Shown here one piece after another: positions 28,203 to 40,873 of a DNA stretch of 64,000 nt. Position numbers and translations under genes: made by a program. Position 1 is the first letter of the stretch. Each line of letters starts with the position of its first letter. The notes beneath the pieces are model-generated. The model was not told the DNA's origin. It did no database searches and saw nothing but the letters and a program-made list of their open reading frames with translations. Source of the DNA: Caenimonas koreensis DSM 17982 (GTDB taxonomy: Bacteria > Pseudomonadota > Gammaproteobacteria > Burkholderiales > Burkholderiaceae_C); NCBI RefSeq assembly GCF_009646335.1, contig NZ_WJBU01000022.1, positions 1-64,000 on the forward strand, given 5' to 3'.

Positions 28203-29490
28203 CGTTGCTGTCACCACGCTGCTGATCGTTGCGTTGTTTGCGCTGCTCGGCAGCAGCGTCTGGATTGGCCTCACGCTCTCGGGCGTTGCATGGATCGGCA
28301 TGCAGCTGTTCTCGTCGCGACCTGCGGGAGACGCGATGGCGATCACGGTGTGGGGGTCTGCGTCGAGCTGGACGCTCACTGCCCTTCCGCTTTTCGTGTG
28401 GATGGGCGAGATTCTCTTTCGAACCAAGCTGAGCGAGAGCATGTTCAAGGGGCTGGCGCCGTGGGTGGACAAGCTGCCGGGCCGCTTGCTGCACACCAAC
28501 GTGATCGGCTGCACGATCTTCGCGGCGGTGTCGGGTTCGTCCGCTGCCACCTGCGCCACGATCGGCAAGATGACCCTGCCCGAGCTGGGCAAGCGCGGCT
28601 ACCCGGAGACGATCACGATCGGCTCCCTGGCGGGCGCGGGCACCTTGGGCCTGCTCATTCCGCCGTCGATCATCATGATCGTGTATGGCGTGTCGGCGGA
28701 TGTGTCGATTGCGCGGCTGTTCGTCGCAGGCATCTTTCCGGGCATCCTGCTTGCCTCGCTCTTTTCCGCCTACATCGCGATCTGGTCGCTGATGCACAAG
28801 GACCAGATTCCGCTGCCCGATAGCACGATGACTTTCGCGCAGCGCGTGTACGAGTCGCGGCACCTGATTCCGGTGGTGCTGCTTATTGCATGCGTGCTCG
28901 GGTCGATCTACACGGGCATTGCGACGGCCACCGAGGCTGCGGCACTGGGCGTTGTCGGCTCGCTCGTGCTCTCGCTGGTGCAGGGCTCGCTCAACTGGGC
29001 GACGTTCCGCGATTCGCTGCTTGGCGCGACGCGCCTGTATTGCATGATCGCGCTGATTCTCTCGGGCGCTGCCTTCCTCACGCTGGCGATGGGCTATATC
29101 GGCCTGCCGCGGCACCTGGCGGAGTTCGTGACCGGGCTGGGCTTAAGCCCGTTCATGCTGATCATTGCACTGGCGATTTTTTACGTGATCCTCGGCTGCT
29201 TTCTTGATGGCATCTCGATGGTGGTGCTCACGATGGGTGTGATCCTGCCCACGGTGCAAGCCGCGCAGATCGACCTGATCTGGTTCGGCATCTTCATCGT
29301 GATCGTGGTCGAGATGGCGCAGATCACGCCGCCCGTCGGCTTCAATCTGTTTGTGCTTCAGGGCATGACGGGCAAGGAGATCACGTGGATTGCGCGCGTC
29401 ACCATGCCGTTCTTCTTCCTGATGTGCGGCATGGTGCTGCTGCTGTGGTTCTTCCCGCAGATTGCGGTGTGGTTGCCGGGGAAGATGTAG
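28195..29490 (+). CDS. TRAP transporter large membrane subunit, DctM family
   Basis: A 431-residue permease with about 12 membrane helices and DctM hallmarks: SGSSAATCATIGKMTLPELGKRGY, LIPPSIIMIVYGV and CFLDGISMVVLTMGVILP. It moves the substrate delivered by the DctP protein across the inner membrane using an ion gradient. It is the last gene of the dctPQM operon. About 70 bases later the first large folded repeat begins. Confidence 0.92.
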   Translation: MNDVAVTTLLIVALFALLGSSVWIGLTLSGVAWIGMQLFSSRPAGDAMAITVWGSASSWTLTALPLFVWMGEILFRTKLSESMFKGLAPWVDKLPGRLLHTNVIGCTIFAAVSGSSAATCATIGKMTLPELGKRGYPETITIGSLAGAGTLGLLIPPSIIMIVYGVSADVSIARLFVAGIFPGILLASLFSAYIAIWSLMHKDQIPLPDSTMTFAQRVYESRHLIPVVLLIACVLGSIYTGIATATEAAALGVVGSLVLSLVQGSLNWATFRDSLLGATRLYCMIALILSGAAFLTLAMGYIGLPRHLAEFVTGLGLSPFMLIIALAIFYVILGCFLDGISMVVLTMGVILPTVQAAQIDLIWFGIFIVIVVEMAQITPPVGFNLFVLQGMTGKEITWIARVTMPFFFLMCGMVLLLWFFPQIAVWLPGKM

Positions 29491-29557
29491 GGCTGCGTCG
29501 GTTGCGCGGTTATGTTCAGAGCGCTCTTCTGTTCAGGGCGCTCTATTGTTCAGGGCA

Positions 29558-29801
29558 GCTCGCGTCAGGCGGACTCTGGCGCGGCCTCCTGCTGTGACGG
29601 TTTGCGCTGTCGCGCAAACTTCGCTTTGAAATTTGTCTTCAGGCCGGCGCAAAAGAACTCCCTGCGAGTTTGCAAGCAAACTCTCCGGTCAAACAGCTTT
29701 TGCGAGTCAGTTCACGTGTCGCGCAAGCGCGATCCGGCCTGAAGACAAATTTCAAAGCCGCTCACAAAAGTCGGCCGCGCCAGAGTCCGCCTGCCGCGAG
29801 C
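29558..29801 (+). repeat. Large folded repeat, copy 1
   Basis: A 244-base palindromic element. Outer arms 29558-29586 and 29773-29801 pair with one mismatch. Inner arms 29623-29647 and 29734-29758 pair perfectly over 25 bases. A side hairpin (GTTTGCGC/GCGCAAAC) is at 29600-29619. The 74-base centre (29649-29722) has its own hairpins, including GAGTTTGC/GCAAACTC and GCAAAAG/CTTTTGC. No protein frame of interest is present. A second copy lies 161 bases away in the opposite orientation. Confidence 0.85.
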
Positions 29802-29962
29802 CGACGGCAGCGCTTGATCAACGAGGCACCGACCGCACCGTGTTTTGCGAGCTACTGCGCGCAGCAATTGGCCGCAGATATCGCATCGCTCGACCGCACT
29901 GCCCCTCATCCCAGGCAATGCGAAGCGAGCCGAGACCTGGTCACACCCACCCAGTTGGTTAA

Positions 29963-30228
29963 CTCGCGGCAGGTGGACTCTGGTGGGGCCGATATCTTTT
30001 GTGGCTTCAAGAATTGGCTCGAAGGCGGATCGCGCTCGACCGCAGGTCGACTCAAGAGCTTTTGCGACACGTCAACTGACTTGCAAAAGCTGTTTGAGCG
30101 GAGAGTTTGCTTGCAAACTCGCAGCGAGTTCTTTTGCACCGCCTTCGAGCCAATTCTTGAAGCGACGTTTGCGCGACCAGCGCAAACCACAAAAGCATGA
30201 GGCCCCGCCAGAGTCCACCTGACGCGAG
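29963..30228 (-). repeat. Large folded repeat, copy 2 (inverted)
   Basis: The centre (30064-30137) is the reverse complement of the copy 1 centre with 70 of 74 bases the same. Outer arms 29963-29990 and 30201-30228 pair at 26 of 28 positions. Inner arms 30004-30028 and 30139-30163 pair perfectly over 25 bases although their sequence differs strongly from copy 1. The GTTTGCGC side hairpin is on the other side, as expected for an inverted copy. The spacer 29802-29962 between the copies holds nothing I can identify. Confidence 0.85.
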
Positions 30229-30267
30229 CGCCCCGAAAAACCAGACGACCCCAACCAAGCCGCAACA

Positions 30268-31649
30268 CTAAGAGACCAACCACCCCCCACCCAGCGCCCG
30301 ATACAGCAACACCTGGTTCTGCAACTGCAGCAGCCGCGCCTGAATCAACGCCTGCTGCGCCGCGAACAATGAACGCTGCGCATCGAGCAAATCCAGATAG
30401 CTCGACACACCGTTGTCATAGCGCAGCTTCGACAGCTTGTAGCGAGCCGACTCCGCCTCCACCACCGCCTCTTGCGCACGCAATTGATCGACCAGCGTCG
30501 CGCGGCCCGCCAGCGCGTCAGCCACCTCGCGGAAGGCCGACTGGATCGCCTTCTCGTACTGCGCAACGGCAATATCACGCGAGACATTCGCCGCCCGCAG
30601 GTTGGCCGAATTGCGGCCCGCATCAAAGATCGGCAACGTGAGCCCCGGCGCGGCAGTGAACGCCCAGCTGCCGCTGTTGAACAGGCCCGACAGCTGCGTG
30701 CTCGCCGTGCCGAACGCTGCAGTGAGCGAGATGCGCGGGAAGAACGCAGCGCGCGCAGCGCCAATGTTGGCATTGGCCGCCATCAACTGCTGCTCGGCCT
30801 GCCGCACATCGGGCCGGCGCACGAGCACATCAGATGGCACACCCGCGGGCAAGTCTGCAAGCCTGATGCTAGCCGTGCCCTTGGCCACCGGCGGGTTGGC
30901 CGGCAACGGCTGGCCGACGAGGAGCGTGAGCGCGTTGATATCAATCGCGCGCTGGCGCTGCTGCTGCGCATAGGCGACGCGAGCGCTTTCGAACAACGAT
31001 TGCGCCTGCCGGAAGTCCAGCTCCGACGCGGCGCCGTTGTCAAAGCGCAGACGCGTCAGGCGCAGCGATTCTTCGCGCGTCGCCAGTGTCTGGCGCGTCA
31101 GCTCCATCAGCTCTTCATCGGCAACCAGGCTCAGCCACGTGTTGGCCACCGTGGAGATGAGCGTCATCTGCGCAGCCTTGCGGCCTTCTTCCGTGGCGAG
31201 GTATTGCGCGAGCGCTGCCTCGCTCAGCGACGCGATGCGGCCAAAGAAATCGACCTCCCACGCCGTGATGCCCAGGCCGACTGAATAGGTGGTCGATGAG
31301 CCGCCGCCACTCTTGGGCGCGCGCGATGCATTCACGGCAGCGCCGATCGTCGGGAAGCGGTCCGCAGTGCGAATGTCGTATTGCGCACGCGTCTGCTCGA
31401 CGTTCAGGATCGCCACGCGCAGGTCGCGGTTGTTGGCCAGCGCAGCACCGATCAACTCGCGCAGGCGCGCATCGGCGAAGAACGACTGCCATTGCAAGTC
31501 GGCCGCAGCCGTGCCGGCCGCCGACGATCCGTACGGAAAGTTCGCTGCGACCGGTGCGGCGGGCCGCTCGTAAGCCGGGATCATCGAGCAGCCGGCAAGC
31601 GCGGCCAGCATCACCGCTGTGGCGGGCCAACGAAGAGTCATGCGGTTGC

Positions 31650-31653
<4 letters not shown>
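30268..31653 (-). CDS. RND efflux outer membrane channel, NodT/OprM family lipoprotein
   Basis: A 461-residue TolC-like channel with a lipoprotein signal (AVMLAALAGCSM, Cys22). Two repeated helical/barrel halves follow, with family signatures such as SLFESARVAYAQQQRQRAID and LPAGVPSDVLVRRPDVRQAE. It would connect the inner membrane pump to the outside. Its ATG overlaps the stop of the pump gene by four bases, and it is the last gene of the three-gene efflux operon. Confidence 0.92.
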
Positions 31654-34817
<3,164 letters not shown>

Positions 34818-34826
34818 GCGCGGCCC

Positions 34827-36071
34827 TTACGACTTTGCCGGTGCGGCGGAGGATGCAGGCGCGGCACCCGAAGCGGTGGCAGAAGGTGCGCCCGGTGCAC
34901 CCGATGCGCCCGCCTTGGGCGCCGTGCCCGGGGGTGACCACGGCACCGCCTTCACGGGCGCGTTGGGCCGCAGCTTCTGGAAGCCATCGACCATCACCTG
35001 CTCACCCGGCTTGAGGCCGTCGGTCACAACCCACTGACCGTTCTGCTCGTTGCTGATCTTGACGGGGCGCGGCGCCACCTTGCCCTCTTTGTCCACCACC
35101 ATCACGCTGTCGCCTTGCGGCGAACGCGTCACGGCCTGTTGCGGCAGCAGCACCGCATTGCCCGCGACGGCTTGCTCGATGAGCACGCGCACATACAGGC
35201 CCGGTAGCAGCACGCCGTTGGCATTCGGGATTTCTGCGCGCAATGTGATCTGGCCGCTGGTCGGGTCCACCGACAAGTCGGAGAAGAGCAGCTTGCCCGG
35301 TTGCGGGTATTGCGTGCCGTCTTCGAGCATCACTTTCACCTGCGCGCCTTCAAGGCCTGCAGAGCGCTTCAACTTGCCCTGCGCAAGCGCGTTGCGCATC
35401 TTCATGACTTCAGCGGCGGACTGCGTGAAGTTGACGTACATGGGGTTGATCTGCTGGATCACGGCGAGTGGCGTTGCCTCGCCCTGCCCAACCAGCGCGC
35501 CTTCGGTCACCAGCGCGCGGCCGATGCGGCCGGAGATCGGCGCCGTCACCGTCGCGTAGCCCAGGTTGATGCTTGCCGTTTGCACAGCGGCGCGGCTCAC
35601 GGCAACCTCAGCCTCGGCGGCCTTCTCTGCCGCCACGGCGTTCGCGTAGTCCTGCTTGCTGATCGCATTGGCTTCGACAAGCGGCTTGTACCGCTCGGCC
35701 AGCGCCTTTGCGTTGGCGAGGTTGGCCTGTGCACGCGCGAGCGTGGCCTGTGCGCTGGCTTGCGCCGCTGCATAGGTGGCACCGTCAATCGTGAAAAGCG
35801 GCTGGCCCTGTCGCACGTCAGAGCCTTCGCGGAACACACGCTTGAGCACGATGCCTGCTGCCCGCGCCCGCACTTGCGCCACACGAGACGCTTCAAGGCG
35901 GCCCGGCAATTCGGTGACCAGGCCCACCTCACCGGTAGCAACTGTGATGACACCCACTTCAGGTGGCGGCATACCGCCTGGGCCACCAGGCCCACCGGGG
36001 CCAGAGCCCTGGCCGCAGGCGGCAATGAGTGCAAGGGGAAGCGAGAGGGTGAGGAGAAGATAGGTACGCAT
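34827..36071 (-). CDS. RND efflux periplasmic adaptor, AcrA/MexA family lipoprotein
   Basis: The 414-residue membrane fusion protein begins with a lipoprotein signal (LSLPLALIAACGQ). It has the split lipoyl half-motifs (LEASRVAQVRARAAGIVLKR and ATVTAPISGRIGRALVTEG) around an alpha-hairpin, and ends in an Ala/Pro/Ser-rich tail. It bridges the pump and the outer membrane channel. I chose the ATG at 36071 for a normal signal peptide. An upstream ATG at 36098 would add nine residues. It is the first gene of the efflux operon, divergent from modA. Confidence 0.9.
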   Translation of the reverse strand: MRTYLLLTLSLPLALIAACGQGSGPGGPGGPGGMPPPEVGVITVATGEVGLVTELPGRLEASRVAQVRARAAGIVLKRVFREGSDVRQGQPLFTIDGATYAAAQASAQATLARAQANLANAKALAERYKPLVEANAISKQDYANAVAAEKAAEAEVAVSRAAVQTASINLGYATVTAPISGRIGRALVTEGALVGQGEATPLAVIQQINPMYVNFTQSAAEVMKMRNALAQGKLKRSAGLEGAQVKVMLEDGTQYPQPGKLLFSDLSVDPTSGQITLRAEIPNANGVLLPGLYVRVLIEQAVAGNAVLLPQQAVTRSPQGDSVMVVDKEGKVAPRPVKISNEQNGQWVVTDGLKPGEQVMVDGFQKLRPNAPVKAVPWSPPGTAPKAGASGAPGAPSATASGAAPASSAAPAKS

Positions 36072-36237
36072 CGGCAAAGGAGTATGCCGCGTGATCATGT
36101 CTTTCGCTGTCAGCAGGGCAAACCGCGCGCCTGCACGCTGACACGACGATCACGGATGAGCTGTGCGTGCGCACCAGCACGGGGCCAGCCGGTGGCAACC
36201 CGACGTTGGCATACTCGCGCTATTGCACCCTTTTTGA

Positions 36238-37029
36238 ATGGCGAGTCCTGTCATGCCGCTGTCGATTCCGCTCCTGTTGCGCCAGTTCGCCCGCGCCCTC
36301 TCCGGTGCCCTGCTGGTCTTGGCCGCCCTCGCCGCCCACGCGGGTGAAGTGCAAGTCGCCGTCGCATCCAACTTCACCGCGCCCATGCAAAAAATCGCGG
36401 CGATGTTCGAGCAGGACACGGGGCACAAAGCCCAGGTGGCATACGGCTCCACAGGGCGCTTCTATGCACAGGTCAAAAACGGCGCGCCCTTTGATGTGCT
36501 GCTCGCTGCCGACAACGAAACACCGCAGCGCCTGATGGAAGACTCGCTGGCCGTCAAAGGCATGGCCTTCACCTACGCCAAAGGCAAGCTCGTGCTGTGG
36601 AGCGCGAAGCCGGGTGTTGTGGATGAGAGTGGCAGCGTGCTGCGCAATGGCCGTTTCGACAAACTCGCCATTGCAGACCCGAAGCTCGCACCGTATGGCC
36701 TGGCCGCAATGGAAGTGCTGTCCACACTGAAGATCGCGCAGGTGGTCGAGCCCAAGCTGGTGCGCGGCGAAAACATTTCGCAGGCCTATCAATTCGTGGC
36801 CACTGGCAACGCGCAGATTGGGCTCGTTGCGCTCTCGCAAGTGAGCCTGGACGGCAAGATCACGCAAGGCTCCGCCTGGGTGATGCCGGGCGGCTACTAC
36901 ACGGCCATCCTGCAAGACGCCGTGCTGCTCAACAAAGGCCTGGGCAACCCGGCCGCGCTGGCGTTGATGGACTACCTGCGCACCGACAAAGTCCGCGCGC
37001 TGATCCGCACCTACGGCTACGACAACTGA
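36238..37029 (+). CDS. modA: Molybdate ABC transporter substrate-binding protein
   Basis: A 263-residue periplasmic protein with a signal peptide ending at about AAHAG, followed by the ModA pattern [41 protein letters not shown] and ALSQV. It captures molybdate or tungstate. It is the first gene of a modABC operon, 13 bases before modB. I did not find a clear ModE-type operator in the ~140-base gap to the divergent efflux operon. Confidence 0.92.
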   Translation: MASPVMPLSIPLLLRQFARALSGALLVLAALAAHAGEVQVAVASNFTAPMQKIAAMFEQDTGHKAQVAYGSTGRFYAQVKNGAPFDVLLAADNETPQRLMEDSLAVKGMAFTYAKGKLVLWSAKPGVVDESGSVLRNGRFDKLAIADPKLAPYGLAAMEVLSTLKIAQVVEPKLVRGENISQAYQFVATGNAQIGLVALSQVSLDGKITQGSAWVMPGGYYTAILQDAVLLNKGLGNPAALALMDYLRTDKVRALIRTYGYDN

Positions 37030-37042
37030 GCCGGCAGCCACC

Positions 37043-37759
37043 GTGTTCAGCCCGGACGACCTCGCGGCCATCGCGCTCACGCTACGGCTCGCGTGCGTCA
37101 CCACCGTCGTCTTGCTGCTGCTGTCCACGCCGCTCGCGTGGTGGCTCGCCACAACCCACTCGCGCTGGCGTGCCGTGGTCGAGGGCGCCGTGGCGCTGCC
37201 ACTGGTGCTGCCGCCCACGGTGCTTGGCTTTTACCTGCTCGTCGCGCTCGGCCCGAACGGCCCGGTGGGCCAGCTGACGCAGTCGATGGGCCTGGGGCTG
37301 CTTTCATTCACCTTCACGGGGCTGGTGATCGGCTCGGTGCTGTATTCGCTGCCGTTTGCCGTGCAGCCCATCCAGCAGGCGTTTGAGGCGATTGGCCCGC
37401 GGCCGATGGAAGTCGCGGCCACGTTACGCGCAACGCCGCTTGACGCATTCCTCACCGTTGCGCTGCCGCTGGCACGGCCGGGCTTCTACACAGCGGCCAT
37501 CGTCACGTTCGCCCACACGCTCGGCGAGTTCGGCGTGGTGCTGATGATCGGCGGCAACATCCCTGGCCAGACGCGCGTCGTCTCCATGCAGATCTACGGC
37601 TACACCGAAGCGATGGAGTTCGCGCGTGCGCATGTGCTCTCCGGCGCGATGGTGCTGTTTTCAATGGCGGTGCTGGTGGCGCTGTCGGTGCTCAATCGCA
37701 GACGCCCACGCACATCGCTCGGTGGCTCGGTGGGCGCATCGCTTCGCGCAACGCCATGA
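37043..37759 (+). CDS. modB: Molybdate ABC transporter permease
   Basis: This 238-residue inner membrane permease has about five membrane helices and the ABC-coupling motif [25 protein letters not shown]. The start is a GTG at 37043. The stop overlaps the start of modC by four bases. Size and motif match ModB. Confidence 0.92.
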   Translation: MFSPDDLAAIALTLRLACVTTVVLLLLSTPLAWWLATTHSRWRAVVEGAVALPLVLPPTVLGFYLLVALGPNGPVGQLTQSMGLGLLSFTFTGLVIGSVLYSLPFAVQPIQQAFEAIGPRPMEVAATLRATPLDAFLTVALPLARPGFYTAAIVTFAHTLGEFGVVLMIGGNIPGQTRVVSMQIYGYTEAMEFARAHVLSGAMVLFSMAVLVALSVLNRRRPRTSLGGSVGASLRATP

Positions 37760-38847
37760 CCAGCGCCGGCAACGTCATCCGCGTCACGCTGCGGCGGCCT
37801 GAATTCACGCTCGATGCATCGCTGGCGCTGGCGCCGCGCGGCATCACCGCGCTGTTCGGCGCGTCGGGCTCGGGCAAGACGACGCTGCTGCGTTGCGTGG
37901 CGGGGCTGGAGCGGCCCCACGATGCGCTGGTGCGCATCCACGATGAAGTCTGGCAAGACGACGCAGCCCAGGTCTTCAAGCCCGCGTGGCAGCGACCCAT
38001 CGGCTACGTCTTCCAGGAGGCGAGCCTGTTCGAGCATCTGGACGTGCGCGGCAACCTGGGCTACGCCAGCAAGCGCGTGCCCGCTGGTGGCAGCACACGC
38101 GTCGGCATCGACGAAGCCGTCGAGCTACTAGGCATTGGCGCGCTGCTCAACCGGCGCGCGAGCGAGCTGTCCGGCGGCGAGCGGCAGCGTGTGGCGATTG
38201 CACGCGCGCTCGCGTCGCAGCCCACGCTGCTGTTGCTCGACGAGCCGCTCGCCGCGCTGGACCACGCGCGCCGCCAGGAGATCCTGCCGTGGCTCGAACG
38301 GCTGCGCGACGAGCTGGCCATGCCGATGCTCTACGTGACGCATTCCGCCGACGAAGTCGCCCGCCTCGCTGACACGCTGGTGGTGCTCGACCACGGCAAG
38401 GTGGTGGCCGCCGGCCCCACCGCTACCACGCTCACGAACACCAGCGTGCCCATCACGCTCGGCGACGACGCAGCGGCCCTGCTGGCCGGCACGGTGCAAG
38501 AGCGCGACGCGCAATGGCACCTGGTGCGTGTCGGCTTCGATGGCGGCGAGCTGTGGCTGCCCGATGCGGGCGTCGAGCCGGGCCGGCGTGCGCGCGTGCG
38601 GGTACTGGCGCGCGACGTGAGCATCGCGATGCATGCCGCGCAGTCCAGCAGCATCCAGAACGCCATCGCCTGCACGGTGGACAGCATCGCGCCTGCCGCG
38701 CATGCGTCGCAGGTCATGGTGCGGCTTCGCTGCGGCGACTCCACGGTGCTGCTGGCGCGCATCACGGCACGCGCCGCAGACGCACTCGCGCTCGCGCCCG
38801 GCATGGCCGTGTGCGCGCAGGTCAAGTCCGCCGGGCTCGTTCTTTGA
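37756..38847 (+). CDS. modC: Molybdate ABC transporter ATPase
   Basis: A 363-residue ATPase. Walker A is [11 protein letters not shown], the ABC signature is LSGGERQR, and Walker B is [12 protein letters not shown], followed by the switch histidine in YVTHS. The last ~130 residues form a Mop/TOBE domain that senses molybdate. It is translationally coupled to modB and ends the operon. A convergent gene follows after 18 bases. Confidence 0.94.
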   Translation: MTSAGNVIRVTLRRPEFTLDASLALAPRGITALFGASGSGKTTLLRCVAGLERPHDALVRIHDEVWQDDAAQVFKPAWQRPIGYVFQEASLFEHLDVRGNLGYASKRVPAGGSTRVGIDEAVELLGIGALLNRRASELSGGERQRVAIARALASQPTLLLLDEPLAALDHARRQEILPWLERLRDELAMPMLYVTHSADEVARLADTLVVLDHGKVVAAGPTATTLTNTSVPITLGDDAAALLAGTVQERDAQWHLVRVGFDGGELWLPDAGVEPGRRARVRVLARDVSIAMHAAQSSSIQNAIACTVDSIAPAAHASQVMVRLRCGDSTVLLARITARAADALALAPGMAVCAQVKSAGLVL

Positions 38848-38865
38848 CGCCGGGCGAGGCAACTC

Positions 38866-40131
38866 CTACAGCGAACAGGTGCGAAAGCCGACGAAGCCTT
38901 CGTCCCGCTCGGGCAGCGCGAAGCCGCGCGCCTTGGGGTACTTCAGCCGTGCGCGTGTGGCAAACGAGGCGCCCCGCTGCACCCGCGCGCGGCCAAACAG
39001 CAGCTGCGACTCGAAAGGCGTGTTCTCGCTCCAGGCGTCCGGCGTGTAGCCTGCCCAGGGTCGTAGCGTGCTCGCCGTCCATTCGCGCACATCACCCCAG
39101 CGAAAACCGCGCCGCTCGGTGGCATGCACCGCCAGTTCCCACTCGACTTCGGTGGGCAGGCGCCGGCCTGCCCATCGCGCGAAAGCATCGGCCTCCCACC
39201 ATGACACGTGCATGGCGCTGAGCGAGGGCGGCATGCGCGCCACCTTGCCGAACTTCATCTGCATCACAGCGCCGCTGGCCGAGCCGATCTGCTCGACGTA
39301 GCGCGGGCCGCGGCGTCCCTCGGCACCCGCTTCATGCTGCAACCATTGCCAGCCCTCGGGCTGCCAGTGCACGGGGTCGTCATAGCCGCCGTCATCGACG
39401 AATTCGCTGTACTGCCCCCAGGTGACGGGCTGCGCGTCGATCTCGAATTCCGGCACATCGACGCTGTGCGCCCACTTTTCCACGTCAAACACAAAGCCGC
39501 CCGGGCGCGCGCCGAGCGACCACCGCTGCGCGGGCACCAGCATCGGCTCGCGCGGCTGCAGGCCGCCAGGCAAAGTGATCTGCAGCGGCAGGCCCACCGC
39601 CTGCGCAATGGTCATCAGGTGCTCGCAGCGCATGTCCTCGTGGAACAGCGCCGCGCGGAAGAAATGCAGCGCCTCGTCTTCGTCGGGCGTGCGCTCCAGC
39701 AACTCCAGCGTGGTTTCCAGCGTGTCGAGCAGGTAGGCGCGAACGGTGTCATAGCCGGGCAGCTCGAGCGACCAGCGCGCCGCGTGCGGCACGAGCGCCG
39801 GGTCGAACAGCTGGTCGGCCGTGGGGTCGATGGAGGCGAGCCGCACGCAGCCGGGCGGGCAGGAGGTGCCCTGGTAGCGGTTGGGGTTGCGGCCTATCCA
39901 GTACTCGCCCAGCCAGGCGATGTTGCCCGCGATCCACAGCGGCAGCTCCAGCGCGGGCAGCCGCGGCACCACGAGCTTCTGGCCAGCCTCTGCCTGCTCG
40001 AAGCGGGCAAGCAAGCCCAGCGTGTGGTTGCGGGCATCGATAAATGCCAGCGACAGCACCTCCCGGCCGGCACGGCGAATGTCGGCAGCGCCTGTCGAAG
40101 CAGGTGCACTCTCAGGGGTCAGAGACGCCAT
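38866..40131 (-). CDS. EgtB/SenA-like nonheme iron sulfoxide/selenoxide synthase homologue
   Basis: A 421-residue protein with an N-terminal DinB-like helical domain and a C-terminal FGE-sulfatase domain (VSWWEADAFARWAGRRLPTEVEWE, FVGFRTCSL). This is the EgtB architecture. EgtB and its relative SenA join a sulfur or selenium donor to hercynine to make ergothioneine or selenoneine. The usual iron motif HxxxHxE appears as HEDMRCE (residues 164-170), so the second His is Arg168. No egtD, senB or senC is adjacent. Its neighbours are modC and a TRAP operon. The function is uncertain. Confidence 0.75.
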   Translation of the reverse strand: MASLTPESAPASTGAADIRRAGREVLSLAFIDARNHTLGLLARFEQAEAGQKLVVPRLPALELPLWIAGNIAWLGEYWIGRNPNRYQGTSCPPGCVRLASIDPTADQLFDPALVPHAARWSLELPGYDTVRAYLLDTLETTLELLERTPDEDEALHFFRAALFHEDMRCEHLMTIAQAVGLPLQITLPGGLQPREPMLVPAQRWSLGARPGGFVFDVEKWAHSVDVPEFEIDAQPVTWGQYSEFVDDGGYDDPVHWQPEGWQWLQHEAGAEGRRGPRYVEQIGSASGAVMQMKFGKVARMPPSLSAMHVSWWEADAFARWAGRRLPTEVEWELAVHATERRGFRWGDVREWTASTLRPWAGYTPDAWSENTPFESQLLFGRARVQRGASFATRARLKYPKARGFALPERDEGFVGFRTCSL

Positions 40132-40229
40132 GTCGCAATTATGGGCACAGGCTTGCTCGGGTAAACCCTTGGCTAACTAGTCAGCGAAACCACAGCGGTA
40201 CTCATCTAGTATTCTGGGCGTGAATCACG

Positions 40230-40247
40230 GCTGCCTTTCGGCAGCCG
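40230..40247 (+). promoter_or_regulatory. Leader hairpin upstream of the TRAP dctQ gene
   Basis: GGCTGCC and GGCAGCC form a 7-base stem with a four-base loop about 35 bases before the GTG start. No T run follows, so it looks like an mRNA leader structure and not a terminator. Confidence 0.35.
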
Positions 40248-40281
40248 GGTAGATCGCTGAGACCAACGAAAGACTCAAGAA

Positions 40282-40821
40282 GTGAAAGCCCTGCTCAAAC
40301 TCTCCCTCGGGATCGACTGGATCAACGAACGGATCGGCTGGCTGGCCTCCGTTGCAGTGCTGCTCACAGCCCTGATCTCCGCTGGCAATGCATTCGTGCG
40401 GTACATCTTCGACATCAGCTCCAACGGCTGGCTCGAAATCCAGTGGTACCTGTTTGCCGGCATCGTGATGCTGGGTGCGTCCGTGGTGCTCAAGCTCAAT
40501 GAGCACGTGCGGGTCGACCTGATCTACGGCAAGCTCAAAGGCAATGCGCCGGTGTATGTCGACCTGTTCGGGCTGATCTTCTTCCTGCTGCCCGTGATGC
40601 TGCTGATGGTGTACCTGTCGTGGCCGCTGCTGGTCAAGATGTACGTCATGAACGAAATGTCGAACAACGCCGGCGGCCTCGTGCGCTGGCCTGCCATGCT
40701 GATGCTGCCGCTCGGCTTCGGGCTGATGTGCCTGCAGGGCTTCTCGGAAATCGTCAAACGCATCTGCTACCTGATGGGCATCCACCAGATGGACACCCAC
40801 TACGAGAAGCCGGTGCAATAA
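40282..40821 (+). CDS. TRAP transporter small membrane subunit, DctQ family
   Basis: A 179-residue four-helix membrane protein starting at a GTG, with the DctQ-type segment VVLKLNEHVRVDLIYGKLKG. It belongs to the type of TRAP system that pairs with TakP-like binding proteins. It is followed after about 50 bases by its large subunit. No binding protein gene is adjacent. Confidence 0.85.
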   Translation: MKALLKLSLGIDWINERIGWLASVAVLLTALISAGNAFVRYIFDISSNGWLEIQWYLFAGIVMLGASVVLKLNEHVRVDLIYGKLKGNAPVYVDLFGLIFFLLPVMLLMVYLSWPLLVKMYVMNEMSNNAGGLVRWPAMLMLPLGFGLMCLQGFSEIVKRICYLMGIHQMDTHYEKPVQ

Positions 40822-40873
40822 GCACCACGGCACCCCAGACCAACAACACACAAGCAATACCGGGATTCTCACC

